Assembly: GCF_000423645.1 (NCBI RefSeq)
Contig: NZ_AUIJ01000008.1
Span: forward strand, 62,001 to 126,000
From: Sediminimonas qiaohouensis DSM 21189
Lineage (GTDB): Bacteria > Pseudomonadota > Alphaproteobacteria > Rhodobacterales > Rhodobacteraceae
Length of the DNA: 64,000 nucleotides
Direction: 5' to 3'
Below are positions 34,924 to 43,097 of this stretch, one piece after another (position 1 is the stretch's first letter; each line of letters starts with the position of its first letter). The position numbers were made by a program, and so were the translations under genes. The notes under the pieces are model-generated. The model searched no databases and was not told where the DNA came from. It saw nothing but the letters and a program-made list of their open reading frames with translations.

Positions 34924-35841
34924 ATGAACTTCCGTCATCTCAAGTATTTCGTGGCCACCGCTGAATCAGGACAGGTCAGCCGCGCCGCGACTGCGCTGTC
35001 GATCTCGCAGTCGGCGATCACCACGGCGATCCGCGATCTGGAAACCGAACTGGGTGCCGATCTGTTCCAAAGGTCGGCGCACGGCATGGAAATGACCGAT
35101 GCCGGACGCGAGTTCCTGTCCTCGGCGCAGGATATCCTTGCCAAGGTGGAAAAGGCCAAGAACCTGACGCATCGGCGCTCAACGGTGGAGGGCGTGATCT
35201 CGATCGCGGCGACCTATACGGTGATCGGCTATTTCCTTCCCTACCACCTTGACCGCCTTGCGCATCTCTATCCCGGCATTGATATCCGCATCAGCGAGCT
35301 GAACCGCGAAAGCATCGAGGAAGGGCTTCTGTCGAACCGCTTTGACCTTGCCGTGGTTCTGACCTCGAACCTCGCCAACCCCGAGATCGAGACCGAAACA
35401 CTTCTGCGGTCCACGCGGCGGCTCTGGGTGCCGTCGAACCACCGTTTTCACCGCGCGGGCAAGGCGAGTTTCGCCGACATCGCCCAAGAGGATTACATCA
35501 TGCTCACCGTGGACGAAGCGGCACACACCACCATGAAATACTGGTCGGCGACCAATTTCCAACCCAAGGTGAAACTGCGCACCGCCTCGGTCGAGGCCGT
35601 GCGCTCGATGGTGGCCAACGGCAAGGGGGTCACCATCTTGTCGGATATGGTGTATCGGCCCTGGTCGCTGGAAGGCAAACGCATCGGCACCGCCACCACC
35701 ACGCTTGAGATTCCGTCGATGGATGTGGGGCTTGCGTGGCGGCGCGGCACCCCGGTCACCGGGCCACTGGCGCTGGTGCACGACTATTTCCGCGAATCCT
35801 TTGTCGGGCCGCAAAGCTGGCTCACCGGATCGCGGCCCTGA
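34924..35841 (+). CDS. LysR-family transcriptional regulator
   Basis: 305 residues. The N-terminal winged HTH is typical (MNFRHLKYFVATAESGQVSRAATALSISQSAITTAIRDLE), followed by a linker helix and a two-lobe effector domain from about residue 90. The divergent position next to pxpA strongly suggests it activates the pxp/carboxylase/ABC operon on sensing a substrate or intermediate. The ribosome site is weak. The gene ends 79 bases before the left boundary of the integrated element, so the element has not disrupted it. Confidence 0.92.
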   Translation: MNFRHLKYFVATAESGQVSRAATALSISQSAITTAIRDLETELGADLFQRSAHGMEMTDAGREFLSSAQDILAKVEKAKNLTHRRSTVEGVISIAATYTVIGYFLPYHLDRLAHLYPGIDIRISELNRESIEEGLLSNRFDLAVVLTSNLANPEIETETLLRSTRRLWVPSNHRFHRAGKASFADIAQEDYIMLTVDEAAHTTMKYWSATNFQPKVKLRTASVEAVRSMVANGKGVTILSDMVYRPWSLEGKRIGTATTTLEIPSMDVGLAWRRGTPVTGPLALVHDYFRESFVGPQSWLTGSRP

Positions 35842-35920
35842 CATCCACTTTCCGCCAACGCCGCGCCATGGGACCACGGGAAGATTGGCGAAAACCATCC
35901 GGGGAAGTAAGCGGGGCAAG

Positions 35921-35934
35921 TGGCGGAGAGAGAG
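35921..35934. repeat. Left attachment-site repeat of the element
   Basis: TGGCGGAGAGAGAG, identical to the CCA-end of tRNA-Ser at 48384-48397 in the same orientation. Flanking bases differ on both sides, so the shared core is exactly 14 bp. Confidence 0.85.
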
Positions 35935-36006
35935 TCCGCTCCTGCTTTGCCGCACCTCAAAATCACCAAATTAAATCAATAGCTTGCAAATCTACGTTGT
36001 CAGATT

Positions 36007-36027
36007 TGTGGACAACAATGTGGACAA
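36007..36027. repeat. Paired TGTGGACAA repeats, candidate integrase arm sites (left)
   Basis: Two perfect copies of a 9-bp motif 12 bases apart, about 75 bases inside the left border. The same motif occurs once exactly and once with two mismatches, also 12 bases apart, at the right end (48284-48304). Such paired sites near both ends are typical of arm-binding sites of lambda-type integrases. The reverse complement TTGTCCACA is one base off a DnaA box, an alternative reading. Confidence 0.6.
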
Positions 36028-36178
36028 GCGTTTCTGCGAACTCTCGAATCAGAACAGTCCAATTCCCTGAAATGAAAGCCGCCGCCCCGAGGGCAATCGG
36101 AGCGGCGGCAATCTGTATTTCGTGTGACAGCGAGAACCCTCAGCCCCCGACCCGAGAAAACCCGAAGGAGAGACTTCC

Positions 36179-38218
36179 ATGTCAAAGATAATACCCCTTA
36201 ATCCCCCGGAAAACAACCCGAACATGGCCGCCGCGCTTCAATTGGCCGAGGCCGGATACCCCGTTTTCCCGGTGTCCCAGGCTCGCAAGCCCCTGGTGCG
36301 CTGGAAGGACGCCGCGTCCGACGATCCCGCCCAGGTGCGGCGCTGGTGGAGCAAGTGGCCGGACGCCATGCCCGCCATGCCGACGGGCTCCAGAAGCGGT
36401 GTGAGCGTCCTGGACATCGACCGCAAGAATGGGAAGGACGGCTACGCCGAGCTTCGCAAGATCGGGCTCGACCCGGACGCCCTCAGCCATGTGCGGGTGC
36501 AGACCCCGAGCGGTGGTGAGCACATCTATTTCCAGCACCCGAGGGGGCTCAGGAACTCGGCGTCGGAGATCGCCCCTGGCCTCGACGTGCGGGGCGATGG
36601 CGGCTACGTCCATGCCCTCGGCGCTGTCAACGGCTCCGGTGTCTTCGAAGCCCTCGACACGCACCTTGCAGACGACGTGCTCGGCCTGCCGGGATGGCCG
36701 GAGACGCTTCGGCAGGTGCGCCGCGAGGCCGAGCCTGCCCCGAGCCCGAAGGCCCCGGACGCGACCAACGATGATCTGTCCTGGGCGCGGCAGGAGCTTG
36801 ACGACGTGTGCGCCGAACTGGCCGCCGCCGAGCCTGGCGGGCGCAACCATGACCTCAACCGCGCGGCGCATCGCCTGGGCGGTATCGAAGCCATTGGGCT
36901 CCTGGACGCCCAGGAGATCGGCTATCGGCTCCTGGCCGCCTGCGCCGCGAACGGGCTCTTGCGGGAAGACGGCAAGGAAGCCTGCCGCGCCACCATCAAC
37001 AGCGGGCGGAAGAGCGGACGCGAGAGTCCACGCTATCCCCCAGACCCGCCCGTCACCGACGACGATTTCGAAGACCTTCGCACCGAAGAGGATTTCGAAG
37101 ACCCGGACGAATGGGCGGCCTTTGTCCTCGGCCAGCCGATCCCCGAGCCCTCGGCCAAGAGCAAGACCGGCGGGCTCACCTTCATGTCGCCCGGCGAATG
37201 TGAGGAAGAGGCGCGGCGCGGCTATGTGGTCAAGGGGCTGATCGGCCCTGGTCAAATCGGGTGCATCTTCGGCGATCCTGGGGCGGGCAAGAGCCTGATC
37301 GCCCCGAACATCGCCTATGCCGTTGCCCAGGGACGCGAGACCTTCGGGATGCGGACCAAGGCCGCGCCCGTCTTCTATGTCGCCGCCGAGGATGAAGCCG
37401 GGATGCGGGGGCGCGTCCGCGCGCTCCGGGCCGACCATGGCGAGGCCGACGGCTTCAAGCTGGTGGGCGGCGTCTCCGACCTCTTCCGCAAGGACTCGCC
37501 CGACCTCAAGGCGCTGCGCCGGGCCGTGAAGGACCAGCGCCCGAGCCTGATCGTCATCGACACGCTGGCCATGGCCTTCCCTGGGATGGACGAAAACAGC
37601 GCCGAGGGCATGGGCCGCGTGGTGGCCGTCGCTCGGGCGCTCACCAAGTGGGGCGCGGCGGTGATCCTGGTCCACCACGGCACCAAGGCCGAGGGGAACA
37701 CGCCACGCGGCCATAGCCTCTTCAACGGGGCGCTGGACATGGCACTTCACCTGAAAGCGAAGGACCAGGGCGGGATTGTGCGGGGGCACCTCACCAAAAA
37801 CCGGAACGGTTCCTGCGACCTCGACATCGCGTTCACCATCGACGTTCGCACGTTCGGCCATGATGAAGATGGCGACCCTATCGAAGCGCCCTTTGCCAGT
37901 GAGATTTCGTCCGATGCCCTGGCCCGAACGGTTCAACTCTCACCGACCGAACGCGCGGTCATGGCCAACTTCGCGGAACTGGCCAGCGGCGCGGATCACG
38001 TCGAACGGCAGGGCCTTCGCGACAAGTGCCTATCGGACGGGGCGGTTTCATCTGCGGAGAATCCGGCCAGCCGCAAGGACACGTTCAACCGCGCTCTGCG
38101 GTCTCTGGCGCAGAAAGGCGTGCTGGAAGTCGGGACCGACCAAGTGGGGCTGGTCAATCCTGGGGGCGTTTTTGACGACGATTTCGAAGACCTGGAAGAT
38201 GAAGGGGCAGAGCAATGA
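36179..38218 (+). CDS. Bifunctional primase-polymerase and RepA-like helicase
   Basis: 679-residue replication protein. The N-terminal 200 residues are a Prim-Pol (bifunctional primase/polymerase) domain with VLDIDRKNGKDG (metal-binding Asp pair) near 80 and TPSGGEHIYF near 110. The C-terminal half is a RecA-fold hexameric helicase of the RepA/AAA_25 type: Walker A GDPGAGKSLIAPN near 365, FYVAAEDEAGMRGRV near 400, Walker B LIVIDTLAMAF near 455, and an HH motif ILVHHGTKAEG near 500. Phage satellites commonly carry such a primase-helicase to replicate from their own origin. A strong AAGGAGAG ribosome site precedes the ATG. Confidence 0.9.
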   Translation: MSKIIPLNPPENNPNMAAALQLAEAGYPVFPVSQARKPLVRWKDAASDDPAQVRRWWSKWPDAMPAMPTGSRSGVSVLDIDRKNGKDGYAELRKIGLDPDALSHVRVQTPSGGEHIYFQHPRGLRNSASEIAPGLDVRGDGGYVHALGAVNGSGVFEALDTHLADDVLGLPGWPETLRQVRREAEPAPSPKAPDATNDDLSWARQELDDVCAELAAAEPGGRNHDLNRAAHRLGGIEAIGLLDAQEIGYRLLAACAANGLLREDGKEACRATINSGRKSGRESPRYPPDPPVTDDDFEDLRTEEDFEDPDEWAAFVLGQPIPEPSAKSKTGGLTFMSPGECEEEARRGYVVKGLIGPGQIGCIFGDPGAGKSLIAPNIAYAVAQGRETFGMRTKAAPVFYVAAEDEAGMRGRVRALRADHGEADGFKLVGGVSDLFRKDSPDLKALRRAVKDQRPSLIVIDTLAMAFPGMDENSAEGMGRVVAVARALTKWGAAVILVHHGTKAEGNTPRGHSLFNGALDMALHLKAKDQGGIVRGHLTKNRNGSCDLDIAFTIDVRTFGHDEDGDPIEAPFASEISSDALARTVQLSPTERAVMANFAELASGADHVERQGLRDKCLSDGAVSSAENPASRKDTFNRALRSLAQKGVLEVGTDQVGLVNPGGVFDDDFEDLEDEGAEQ

Positions 38219-38513
38219 GACCGAGACAGACCGAGACCAAGGCGAGACAAGTCTCGATTGTCTCACCACGGCATGGCTGCGGAGACCGAGACAGACCGAG
38301 ACCACACCCTTTAGGGTGGTCTCGCTGTCTGGTCTCGCTGCCCCGCGCTCCGCATCTCTGGAAATCTCTGGAGTTTCCCAGAACCGCAGGGACAGGGGGC
38401 GGCGGGGGCGGGTCCCTCCTGGAGTTGGCGTGTCGCGGGGGGCGCGGAGCCCCGGCATTTCGCTCACTCCAGAAATTTCCAGAAATAGAATCCAACTCTG
38501 GAGTGGTTGACTC
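38219..38513. other. Repeat-rich noncoding segment: candidate cos (packaging) site or replication origin
   Basis: 295 bp with no credible gene. It contains a 23-bp perfect direct repeat (38217-38239 and 38282-38304), a hairpin with 8- and 4-bp stems (38297-38324), and repeated CTC(C)TGGAG-type motifs, including an 18-bp near-perfect inverted pair (38356-38373 with 38467-38484) and another copy at 38496-38503. In lambda the cos site lies immediately before nu1, with repeated sites bound by gpNu1; this segment lies exactly there, before a Nu1-like gene. It also follows the primase-helicase gene, a common origin position. Confidence 0.55.
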
Positions 38514-39017
38514 ATGAAAACCCAAATGAACGACCCCGAAGACCTCCTTGGCTTCGATTGGCCCGCGCCGGACAACTCTGAAACGGTGAGCGCCGCCGAT
38601 CTGTCCCAATGGCTCAACCTGTCGCCCGCGCGCATCCACGCCCTGGCCCGCGAAGGCGTGATTCCGAGACATGACGGGCGTTTCGAACTGCGCCCCGCGA
38701 TCCTCGCCTATGTGGAGCATCTGCGGGCGGGGCAGAAAGGCCGCCTGACCAGCAACCCGGACCTGGCCGAACAGAAGCTCCGGCTCGCCACGGCCAACGC
38801 CGAGAAAGTCGAGATCGCGAACGCCAAGGCGCGGGGCGAACTCCTGGACGCCCGGCAGGTCGCGCATGAATGGCGGGCCGTGGTGGTCGACCTTCGGGCC
38901 GCTGTCCTGGCGATCCCGAGCCGCGTGACCGCGCGCCTGGGGCTCGACCGAAAGGCGACACAAGCCCTCGACAACGAAATCCGAGATGCCATGGAGACGA
39001 TTGCCGATGACCGTTGA
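38514..39017 (+). CDS. Terminase small subunit (phage lambda Nu1-like)
   Basis: 167 residues. An N-terminal winged-helix-like region (VSAADLSQWLNLSPARIHALAREGVIPR, about residues 24-51) matches the DNA-binding head of gpNu1, followed by a long helical part (about 80-165) that should oligomerise and bind the large subunit. It recognises the packaging site on the element's DNA. It overlaps the large-subunit gene by 11 bases. Having its own small subunit means the element can select its own DNA for packaging. Confidence 0.85.
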   Translation: MKTQMNDPEDLLGFDWPAPDNSETVSAADLSQWLNLSPARIHALAREGVIPRHDGRFELRPAILAYVEHLRAGQKGRLTSNPDLAEQKLRLATANAEKVEIANAKARGELLDARQVAHEWRAVVVDLRAAVLAIPSRVTARLGLDRKATQALDNEIRDAMETIADDR

Positions 39018-40788
39018 TCCCCGTTTCGCTGATCTGCGCCGCGAGGCGCTGGAAGCCTTCCGCCCGCCCGCCAAGCTGCGCCTCTCCGACTGGATCGAGT
39101 CCAGCGTCTTCCTGCCTTCCAGCCTGGCCGCGCAGCCTGGGCGTATGCGTCTCTGGAAGCCGCAAAGAGAGATTGCCGACTCCATCGGCGACGATACGGT
39201 CGAGCGCGTCACGATCCTGAAATCGGCCCGCGTCGGTGCGACCCAACTCATGGTCGGCGCGCTCGGGCATTTCGTCCATAACGACCCGTCGCCGGTCCTC
39301 TGCACCGTCCCGGCAGAGGCCGACGCGCGGCACCTCATGGTGAGCGTGGTGGAACCGACCTTCAACGAGTCTCCGGCGCTGCGGGCCGCCCTGACAACAG
39401 ATGCCTCGGGCCGCGACGTGCTCTTGCACCGGCATTTCGCGGGCGGATCACTGTCCATCGTCTCGGCGCGCGCGCCCCGCAACCTTCGCGCCCGCACGGC
39501 GCGGGTTCTCTTCGCCGACGAAATCGACGCCTATGAACTCAGCGCCGGGGTGGAGGGCGATCCCGTCGACCTAGCGATCCGGCGGACGATGACCTTCGGC
39601 AATCGGCGGATCGTCCTGGCCTCGACTCCCGTCGACGCCGAGACCAGCCGGATTCTGCGGGCCTATGAACAATCCGACAAGCGGGTCTTCGAAGTGCCCT
39701 GTCCGGGGTGCGGGGATTTCCATGAGATCGTCTGGGCGGACATCCGGTGGGACGCGGACAAGCCCGAGACCGCGCATTGGGTATGCCCGTCTTGCGGGTC
39801 GGTGGTGGAGGATCACCAGAAGCCGCCCATGGTCGCAGAGGGCCGCTGGAGGGCCACAGCGCCCCAGGTGGAGGGGCACCGGGGATACAAGCTCACGTCC
39901 CTGACCTCGACCCTGCCGAACGCCTCCTGGCCGCGCCTGGCCGCCGAGTTTGTGCAGGCCAAGCGGAGCCCGACTACTCTCAAGCCCTGGCTGAACACCG
40001 TCCTGGGCGAGCCCTGGAGGGGCGAGGGCGACGACCTGGACGCGACCGACCTCGGGGCACTCCAGCGCCCGTTCTCGCTCGACTCCGTGCCTCCTGACGC
40101 GCTCCTGGTCACCGTAGGGGCCGACGTGCAGGCGGATCGCATCGAAGCGACATTCGTCGCCTGGACACGCGACGGGGACATGCGCGTGCTCGGCCATGAG
40201 GCCGTCTGGGGCGCACCGACCGAGAACGAAACCTGGGCCGAGGTTGACGACCTCTTGCGGCGTCAATTCCATCACCCTGCCGGGGGGCTCCTGACGGTCG
40301 ACGCGGCGGTCATCGACTCCGGGAATTGGGCCGATCATGTCTATGCGTTCTGTCGCCCCCGTGCCGCTCGCCGTGTCCTGGCGGGCAAGGGGGTGGCGGG
40401 GTTCTCTCGCCCGTCTCTGGCGTTCTCCACAAGCCGCAAGCTCCGGCTCGGGCTGGTCGGTATCGACGGCATAAAGCAACAGCTTCACCAGCGCCTCGCC
40501 CATGGCGAGACGATCCTGTTTTCCGAGGCCCTAGGCGGGGATTACTTCGACCAGATACGGGCCGAGCGGCTGGTGACGAAATTCAGCCGGGGGCACTCGG
40601 TGCGGAGATGGGAAGTCATCAGCGGGCGGCGCAATGAGGCCCTCGACACCCTGGTCTATGCCTTCGCGGCCCGCCAACTTGTCGGCGTTGACCTGGAGCG
40701 GCGTGAGGCTGATCTGTCGCGCGTGACCGGGCCGACGAAAGCCGCTACGGTGGTCAAGAGCAAGTGGCTGACAGGTCAGCCCTTTTAA
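39007..40788 (+). CDS. Terminase large subunit (GpA family)
   Basis: 593-residue packaging motor and nuclease from ATG 39007. The modified Walker A ILKSARVGATQ (near 65) has the KSARVG form of lambda gpA. Walker B VLFADEIDAYE lies near 160. A zinc-ribbon-like pair CPGCGDFHEI...WVCPSCG lies near 230-260. The nuclease domain begins near VTVGADVQADRIEATFVAW (about 365). The gene is intact. Neighbours and overlap show coupling with the small subunit. It would pump DNA into the proheads made by the downstream genes. Confidence 0.92.
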   Translation: MTVDPRFADLRREALEAFRPPAKLRLSDWIESSVFLPSSLAAQPGRMRLWKPQREIADSIGDDTVERVTILKSARVGATQLMVGALGHFVHNDPSPVLCTVPAEADARHLMVSVVEPTFNESPALRAALTTDASGRDVLLHRHFAGGSLSIVSARAPRNLRARTARVLFADEIDAYELSAGVEGDPVDLAIRRTMTFGNRRIVLASTPVDAETSRILRAYEQSDKRVFEVPCPGCGDFHEIVWADIRWDADKPETAHWVCPSCGSVVEDHQKPPMVAEGRWRATAPQVEGHRGYKLTSLTSTLPNASWPRLAAEFVQAKRSPTTLKPWLNTVLGEPWRGEGDDLDATDLGALQRPFSLDSVPPDALLVTVGADVQADRIEATFVAWTRDGDMRVLGHEAVWGAPTENETWAEVDDLLRRQFHHPAGGLLTVDAAVIDSGNWADHVYAFCRPRAARRVLAGKGVAGFSRPSLAFSTSRKLRLGLVGIDGIKQQLHQRLAHGETILFSEALGGDYFDQIRAERLVTKFSRGHSVRRWEVISGRRNEALDTLVYAFAARQLVGVDLERREADLSRVTGPTKAATVVKSKWLTGQPF

Positions 40789-40853
40789 TTTGTAGGAGAT
40801 TATGGTGCTCTCACTGCGCGGGTGCAGAAACAGATTATTGAGGAGTCGTAGCG

Positions 40854-41699
40854 TTGTTTAATTATCTCGCCACAGAGGAATACGCGATTGCGCAACTAAT
40901 GGCCCCCGTTTGGTTAATTGCCGCGTTTGTAATATTCAAAAGATTGGGCGGATTTCCCAGCAGAATTTCCAGGCTCCGTTATTGGTCTTTGGTCATGACA
41001 ACCGGCCTTCTGGTTGGCGGCTGCCTACCGGCTTTCTGGATACTGTCTGGAATTGAGCCGAATCTTGGTCTTGCTTTCCTTGGCATAGTTGTCCTGATTG
41101 GTGGTTCTGTGGGCGCATGGCTAGCCTTGGCGCGAACAAATGATATGGGCAACGAAGGACCTGCTCTTGCGGCTTTCAGTTGGTTCCCATTGGTCAATTT
41201 ATTCACAATTTTCGGCACACCAAAGGACAAGGAGTTTTCAAGCCCCACTTGGGGGCACTTCGTAAAACGATTTTTTGCAGCCTTCGCCCTACCACTGCTG
41301 ACCTTTGGGCTTTTGGTGGTGATTTACATCTTGCTGGCGGATCGCATGTTGATCGCTCAAGCTAAAAACCCGGAAGTTTCCCGTGAATTTGTGCGATCTC
41401 AAATCGTTGAAAATGTTCAAGCTGGCGCACCTATTCAGTTGGACCGAACCACTACACTGGTTGGCGCAGAAAATTTGGAAGGCACGGTTTTCTACGTTTA
41501 CGAAATCACCGATGAAATCATTTCGTCTGGTCAAGAATCATTTTTGAGTTGGTCGTCAGAACAACAAATACCAAGCCTCTGCTCAGAAGGCACTCTGATG
41601 GAGTTTGAAAGAAATGGGATTGATGTCGCCTTGGCCTACCTTGACACTGCCGGAGAAGTGTTCGCGGTCATCGAACTGGACGCGGCAGATTGCACTTGA
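40854..41699 (+). CDS. Low-GC membrane protein with a DUF805-like part (cargo gene)
   Basis: 281 residues, start TTG 40854 behind an AGGAG site (an ATG lies 15 codons in). Four to five hydrophobic helices occupy residues 12-165, with a SRISRLRYWSL segment and ALARTNDMGNEGPALAAFSWFPLVN, both resembling DUF805 membrane proteins. The last 115 residues look soluble, probably on the outer side of the membrane. Its base composition is clearly more AT-rich than that of the packaging genes, so it was probably acquired separately. Its place between terminase and portal is a cargo position; superinfection exclusion or phage defence is possible but unproven. Confidence 0.75.
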   Translation: MFNYLATEEYAIAQLMAPVWLIAAFVIFKRLGGFPSRISRLRYWSLVMTTGLLVGGCLPAFWILSGIEPNLGLAFLGIVVLIGGSVGAWLALARTNDMGNEGPALAAFSWFPLVNLFTIFGTPKDKEFSSPTWGHFVKRFFAAFALPLLTFGLLVVIYILLADRMLIAQAKNPEVSREFVRSQIVENVQAGAPIQLDRTTTLVGAENLEGTVFYVYEITDEIISSGQESFLSWSSEQQIPSLCSEGTLMEFERNGIDVALAYLDTAGEVFAVIELDAADCT

Positions 41700-41756
41700 G
41701 CATACAGATTGAGACGATTGGCGAACTCATGCGGTCACGGGCAGACTAAGCCGAAA

Positions 41757-41996
41757 TCATTCATCGCTGTCGGTCGACCCGCTTGCGGCCTCAAATCCCA
41801 AGACCGCCAGCATGGCGATGCGTTCCAGAAGGTGGAAGTTGAACTTGGAGTCCGTCGCGGCGGCGGTGCGGATCGCTTCCACGACTTCAATGGTGGCCGT
41901 GTCGTGATCCTCTTGGCGATGCTCGGCGAAGTCGGCGATGATCCGAAGTCCGGCGTCCAAGCCTTGTTCTCGGGCCTCTTCCAGAGGGTCGGTCAT
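41757..41996 (-). CDS. Small hypothetical protein of the element
   Basis: 79 acidic residues, predicted mostly helical, no family recognised. Its start overlaps the stop of the preceding minus-strand gene in ATGA, so the two are translationally coupled. It lies convergent to the low-GC membrane-protein gene. The pair is the only minus-strand unit inside the element apart from the integrase, which would suit early regulators or a toxin-antitoxin-like pair, but no DNA-binding or toxin motif is visible. Confidence 0.6.
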   Translation of the reverse strand: MTDPLEEAREQGLDAGLRIIADFAEHRQEDHDTATIEVVEAIRTAAATDSKFNFHLLERIAMLAVLGFEAASGSTDSDE

Positions 41997-42235
41997 AGGG
42001 TTCTCCCAGGATTGTAGAAACCGCCCGGAATCTCATTCCTGAGCTTCTTGAGCGCGTGGTAGTGCGCCACGCCCGGTTCCATCCTGTATTCCTTCAAGTG
42101 GTATTGGAAGACCTTCTTGAACTTCCGCCGCGTCTTGCGCGGCCAGTGCGGTTCGGGCTCGCCCCACTCGACCTCATCGGCGGGGACGGAGACAAGCCCA
42201 TCTTCGGTCAGATCGAACACAATCGCTCGGGGCAT
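41993..42235 (-). CDS. Small hypothetical basic protein of the element
   Basis: 80 residues from ATG 42235, chosen because of the AGGAG site eight bases ahead; the frame is open further upstream without one. A basic middle (WPRKTRRKFKKVFQYHLKEYRM) and helical C-terminus could bind nucleic acid, but no known family is recognised. It reads leftwards from the divergent region at 42236-42518 and is coupled to the 79-residue gene. Confidence 0.6.
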   Translation of the reverse strand: MPRAIVFDLTEDGLVSVPADEVEWGEPEPHWPRKTRRKFKKVFQYHLKEYRMEPGVAHYHALKKLRNEIPGGFYNPGRTL

Positions 42236-42518
42236 TTGCGTGACTCCTGAATGTAGGGGTTTGGGGTGTCCGGGGGCGGGCACGCCGCCCCCGGACCTGT
42301 CAGGAAAGGACAAGCATCTATGACGATCAGATGCCCACCCTACATAGCCTATCAACATTCAATCCGCAAGCATATGATACAAGAAAAGGTGCGACTAAAC
42401 TATTGATAGACAACAGTAAACACGGAGTTGAGTGACCATCTTAGGCCCTTTCGTCATCTTGTGAGCGGTTCGTTTGTCGGTTATGTTCTGGGAATACCGC
42501 AGCCTGGAGAACGACAAC
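42236..42518. promoter_or_regulatory. Divergent control region inside the element
   Basis: A 283-bp gap between the leftward small genes and the rightward gene at 42519, AT-rich from about 42320 to 42480. It should hold promoters for both directions and is the most likely switch region for the capsid operon. No clear inverted-repeat operator was found. Confidence 0.4.
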
Positions 42519-43097
42519 ATGACCCACCAAATGAGCCTTCGCGAACAAGCGGATTTCACCGCCGATCTGGACGGAATCGCCGACGATGAAGGGCGCAAGG
42601 CCGTCTTCAATCGCTTCCGCACGATCCGGGACAACGGAGCTATCGCGCCCGATCTGCCGACCGACTCGGGGCGCGCTGGCGCATATTCCATGGTGGCGGT
42701 CTGTGGCGCACGGCTGGTCTACACGACCTATGAGACCGCTCGGCGCGCGGACGTTTCCGTCCTTCTGGGCCGTTGGCTGGCCGAACGCCCGCTGGACCCG
42801 TCCGCCGATGCCCCCGTCGGGAAAACCTACCAGCCGCCGAGCCGGATCGAGTCCATTGTGCGCCGTGTGCAGGCGGGTGAGGCCGTCACGCTCACTGTAG
42901 AGCATCGCCGATTGATCCAGCCCGGCCTTTCCTGGGGCTTCATCCTGTCCGAGCCCCCGGCAGAGTCCGAGCTTGCCGAGGCCGCTCGAATGGTTCGGGA
43001 TGAAAAGCGCCGCGCCTCGCATGAGGTCCGCGCCTCAATCGTCCTGCCCGTCTCCGATCTGATCCGCCCCGTCCTCGACAAGCTTGGGGGCGAATGA
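42519..43097 (+). CDS. Hypothetical protein coupled to the portal gene
   Basis: About 192 residues from ATG 42519 (GGAG site upstream; an ATG at 42474 is possible). Its stop overlaps the portal start by four bases (ATGA), so it is made together with the portal. It is soluble, without a recognised domain; a C-terminal SIVLPVSDLIRPVLDKLGG stretch is helical. It lies where lambda has gpW between terminase and portal, but the gpW-like gene is elsewhere here. It could be an assembly factor or a regulator. Confidence 0.7.
   Translation: MTHQMSLREQADFTADLDGIADDEGRKAVFNRFRTIRDNGAIAPDLPTDSGRAGAYSMVAVCGARLVYTTYETARRADVSVLLGRWLAERPLDPSADAPVGKTYQPPSRIESIVRRVQAGEAVTLTVEHRRLIQPGLSWGFILSEPPAESELAEAARMVRDEKRRASHEVRASIVLPVSDLIRPVLDKLGGE

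Larger units (their letters stand above)
35842..36178. other. Left end of the integrated element: attachment and arm sites, no gene
   Basis: A 337-bp noncoding stretch. It holds the left attachment repeat (35921-35934), two TGTGGACAA repeats (36007-36015 and 36019-36027), a GTTGTC...GACAAC inverted repeat (35996-36001 with 36011-36016), and an 8-bp GC-rich hairpin (36078-36085 with 36102-36109). The primase gene's ribosome site (AAGGAGAG) ends it. Confidence 0.6.

Noticed and set aside
36007..36027. TGTGGACAA repeats as DnaA boxes of an origin
   Set aside because: The complement is one base off the DnaA consensus, but equal spacing at both element ends fits integrase arm sites better. Not fully excluded.
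38215..38517. A 100-residue frame between primase and terminase
   Set aside because: It coincides with direct and inverted repeats, has no ribosome site and encodes low-complexity Arg/Thr-rich sequence; better read as a noncoding control or packaging region.
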